This document shows positions 61,217 to 64,000 of a stretch of DNA of 64,000 nucleotides, in pieces. The translations under genes and the position numbers were made by a program. Location: positions 3,534,001 through 3,598,000 of the forward strand of contig OY744466.1 of the NCBI GenBank assembly GCA_963556145.1, written 5' to 3'. The notes beneath the pieces are model-generated. The model was given only the letters and a program-made list of their open reading frames with translations. It ran no database searches and was not told the origin of the DNA. This stretch comes from Hygrocybe punicea. Lineage: Eukaryota; Basidiomycota; Agaricomycetes; Agaricales; Hygrophoraceae. Within the stretch, counting starts at the first letter, position 1, and the number at the start of each line of letters is the position of its first letter.

Positions 61217-62145
61217 TTAAAGCAAGGGGACTGACGCAATGGCAACTGAAGCCATAATCCCGACAGCAGTACTCAAAAAGTCTGCCGATATGGAACGGGC
61301 TGAGCTACTCGAGCCTCCAAGAGGTCCACCGTTGGACAGGCCACCAGCAGCCTGAACGGCGCCGCTGAGGAAGTCTTTCCCACACTTGCTCTGAACAGCG
61401 TCGTACAACGCCGGCTGGTTGCTCAAAAATGAGCTCTGCCCGAGACCGGGACCATATGGGCAATCGGACTCGAATGTGATCCACGAACTGAGAATATTAC
61501 GAGGGCAGGTGGTGCACAGGGCGGAGGCGGGTAAGGATGATTGGAGGAGTAGGAATGGGAGATTGTTGCTGGTCCAGGCAGTAGGGTTCGGGGAGTAGTA
61601 GGTCTGAGTTGAGTTCGAATCAGAAGGGAGGTTAGTAGTTTGGTCGATGTTCCCATCTACCGAGTGAGTTGTTGGCTCGGTGACGCAGTATTTCCCGCCT
61701 TCATCCTTTGAGCAGACCGCATCCTTAAGCGGCGTCAGGATATAAAGGTTGTCGTAGTATCCCAAAACAATCTTGTTCGACATGTCAGCTTGACATGCTG
61801 ACTGGAAGTCGGCAAGTGTGCTACGGATGGAGCTTGCACTGCAAGACGTGGAAGAACAGACTGAATCGAGTGCGGTGGACAAAGAGGCCGCATTGACAGT
61901 GGCCCCATGCCCGGGCAAGGCCGAAACCAATAACGACAAGCAGGATAGACTGCTGTCGGTATCAAGAGTCTGGAGGAAGGCGGTACAGGGTGAACTGATG
62001 CCTGTAGGGATTAGAGGATTTGTTGCAGCGGGCGACTGAAATTGCGACGAGGGTGAAAATCGGGTCAGTCAGAAAATGAATTTGAACATACAGCAGCCAA
62101 GGCAGTCGCTGTGAGTAGAGAAACGATGGTAAAATGTTTTAGCAT
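61217..62145 (-). CDS. Secreted Cys-rich GPI-anchored protein
   Basis: The ATG at 62143-62145 gives the signal peptide MLKHFTIVSLLTATALA. One short intron follows. Exon 2 starts SPAATNPLIPTGISSPCTAF and continues LQTLDTDSSLSSCLSLLVSA, VCSSTSCSASSIRSTLADF, YYDNLYILTPLKDAVC, LPASALCTTCPRNILSS, ESDCPYGPGLGQSSF and VQSKCGKDFLSGAVQAAGG. The C-terminus is a Gly/Ser linker (GGPLGGSSSSARS) plus a hydrophobic tail (STAVGIMASVAIASVPLL), the pattern of a GPI-anchor signal. There are about 12 Cys residues in the mature part. About 290 residues. This family of fungal surface proteins is widespread, but I know of no assigned function. Confidence 0.8.
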
Positions 62146-64000
62146 CACGGTGCGATGAGTGAGCAGACGCTTGAAAGAGTGGACGGGTCGTCGGCGACGA
62201 CAGGCTGGTGACGGGTTGCAAAGGGGCGTGGTCAAGGGAAGGAATGCCCTGGGAAATTTTATTATTATTTTGATTGATTTTCCGTGTAAACAAACCTAAA
62301 CCTTGGGGTGGCTGACCAGTTCTTCTACTAAACCAAGCTCTTCACTGTCAGTTTTTGTTTCCAGGTAACATCACGGTCCTTCGTCTTATCCAAGTGCGCA
62401 CCATTTACTGTATGCGCACCGAGACCCAGGTTGGGCCAAAAACATCAAACAAACCGCTGCCGTAAATATTGCTTGGCGTAAATCTATATTCAGAATGGAT
62501 CTCAGCAAGTACATTGTTCCCCCATGCCCTTTCCAAGACTTGACGGGATGCCAAGTGCACCGTCAACCACTCAGAAACTCGAAAATATGGATGCTTATCG
62601 GAATATCCTCGAGGCAACATTTGTTCTTACAGGTTTCAAGCCGGTTCTTGCGGCTCCGTGTGAGAAGCGCACTTCTCGAGGCTACGTCCTGGAAATATTA
62701 AGCAGGTTCTCTGATAAAACCGACGCAGGAATAACGCTCGCAGGAACTTCTCAAGCGAAGTGCTTCCCGGAGCAAAATACTCACCGGCGTGAGACACCAC
62801 AAACCTTGCAAGTGAGCGCTCACATACGGTTCGTCACGAGTCTCATCACGTTCGTTCATACAGCGCCCTTTGTCTTGCCTGATTTTATATTCCTGTCATC
62901 CGCAGCGGTTTCTTGGCTAGCTGATTTTGGACTGCCAACATTGTTATACGGCCATACGATCACATTGACAGTCTTTAACATCAAAATGCGGACTGTCTCT
63001 GCTGGGTCATCATGAGATTCCCATATATTTCGAAACGGTTAGTATGAGAAAATTTACCTTATGAATCTCCTACCTCTCTCTTGATGACAGGAATTCAACG
63101 GTACACGGCACCACGGTGGACCGGCAGATCCTAGTTGAGCACAACTCCTTGCGTCGTCCGATTGATGAACTTGAATGTAGATGCTTTCACAGATCTGCTC
63201 GCCCCCAAACGTGAGAACTGAATTATTCCTTGTCATGATATTGTATTCATCACGGACTGGAACAAGTATGATGGTTTCCCCGAAACTGAGGATCAGATGA
63301 CTGTCGCCCCGCTGCTGACGGTGGGTTCGTTTTTGATCTGTCAGGTCGAACACTGACTGTTTTGGACCGAATCACGATGGGGAGTACGTACAGTAAACCT
63401 CTTGGTTAGTTCCTCTTCCTAAAAGATGTTCATTTCACCAATGGAACTTCAGTGCATGCTGTTGTGAAACGATAGGGGTAGCGGAGATCGCTTTCGGTCC
63501 TTATCGCGGCGTCTCCTACTCAGGCAAGTAACCGTTCATGATTTAACCTCGCCGTCGAATGGCAGTCTTCTCATAAGAATTCGTACGATGCTTCTTTGGC
63601 CCATCGAGAGCAACAGCGTGTGATCCTTCCCACCGTATCTGTGTGCTCCGTTCGTCTCTTCACAAGCAATTAGGCATCCAACGCTCGATACACTTTTGAT
63701 GATGTGTCTGTCACGATCTCGTTTCCTCGGTGGTGCGCTCCAGGGGGGGGGGGGGGCAGAAAGCCCACAGAAAGCAAAGAGTTCCGACTGAGCTTTCGCC
63801 CAACCTCGGGGCATCTGCCTCCGATGTTTTACGTCATTGGGACCTATCATCCTGCTGTTCGAATTGATCTGAAGCTCTTGCGGACTGCGCATTTACAAAA
63901 TGTGGGGTGACGTGACGCCTGAAACCTGTCGATTGACCTCCGCCGAGCCTCTGGACTCCTATGGTAATAGTAAAGGGAGCTATATACTGTCCATCTGTCG
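62146..64000. other. Terminal region, no convincing gene
   Basis: Frames up to 163 codons on the plus strand (62524-63015) and about 118 on the minus strand (63536-63892). None has a recognisable motif or good splice support. A G-run of 14 bases occurs at about 63745. A gene starting or ending beyond 64000 may overlap the last bases, but I cannot see it. Confidence 0.4.

Overview
The window is nuclear DNA of a filamentous basidiomycete, most likely an Agaricomycete (mushroom-forming class). Genes are dense and carry many short introns of about 45-60 bases with GT..AG ends. The recognisable proteins are a typical basidiomycete set: Hog1-type MAP kinase, Akr1 palmitoyltransferase, ALKBH6, METTL16, a PD-(D/E)XK/kinase-type effector-like protein, F-box proteins and a GMC oxidoreductase. 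No bacterial operons, CRISPR arrays or rRNA genes are visible, and I recognised no tRNA gene.

Layout. 1-340: 3' end of a gene cut by the window edge. 3146-9376: DCN1 (cullin neddylation), an RPP14-like RNase P/MRP subunit, a DHHC palmitoyltransferase and ornithine aminotransferase, all apparently intact. About 9559-13002: decayed phosphatidylethanolamine N-methyltransferase gene (CHO2). 13137-15814: zinc-dependent nucleotide-deaminase-like gene and an ALKBH6-type dioxygenase. 15815-23856: about 8 kb without a convincing gene, containing a two-copy tandem repeat of about 275 bp. 23857-26399: long serine-rich orphan protein. 27050-27596: foldback element with perfect 111-bp arms, immediately 3' of AKR1 (27694-30425). 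30965-33541: nuclease-like plus kinase fusion. 35531-37305: Hog1-type MAPK. 37474-42401: an intact FAD monooxygenase, a broken partial copy of it 3.3 kb upstream, and a small NTF2-like gene and an HNH-like gene between the two. 42710-51279: METTL16, F-box/LRR protein, Nudix hydrolase and GMC oxidoreductase. 51470-58445: endosomal Na+/H+ exchanger, mitochondrial insertase OXA1 and a glycine-rich-domain protein. 58757-59872: possible decayed gene. 60218-62145: DUF202 membrane protein and a GPI-anchored secreted protein. 62146-64000: nothing convincing.

The genes are not a pathway cluster. Most are single-copy housekeeping genes in divergent or convergent pairs, several with very short shared promoters (RPP14/DHHC about 120 bp; METTL16/F-box about 146 bp). 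The unusual content is in the decayed CHO2, the foldback element, the partial FAD-monooxygenase duplication and the effector-like nuclease/kinase gene.

Exon joins were worked out by eye from splice-site consensus and remembered family conservation. No alignment or database search was run, so exon ends, starts and orthology calls are predictions.
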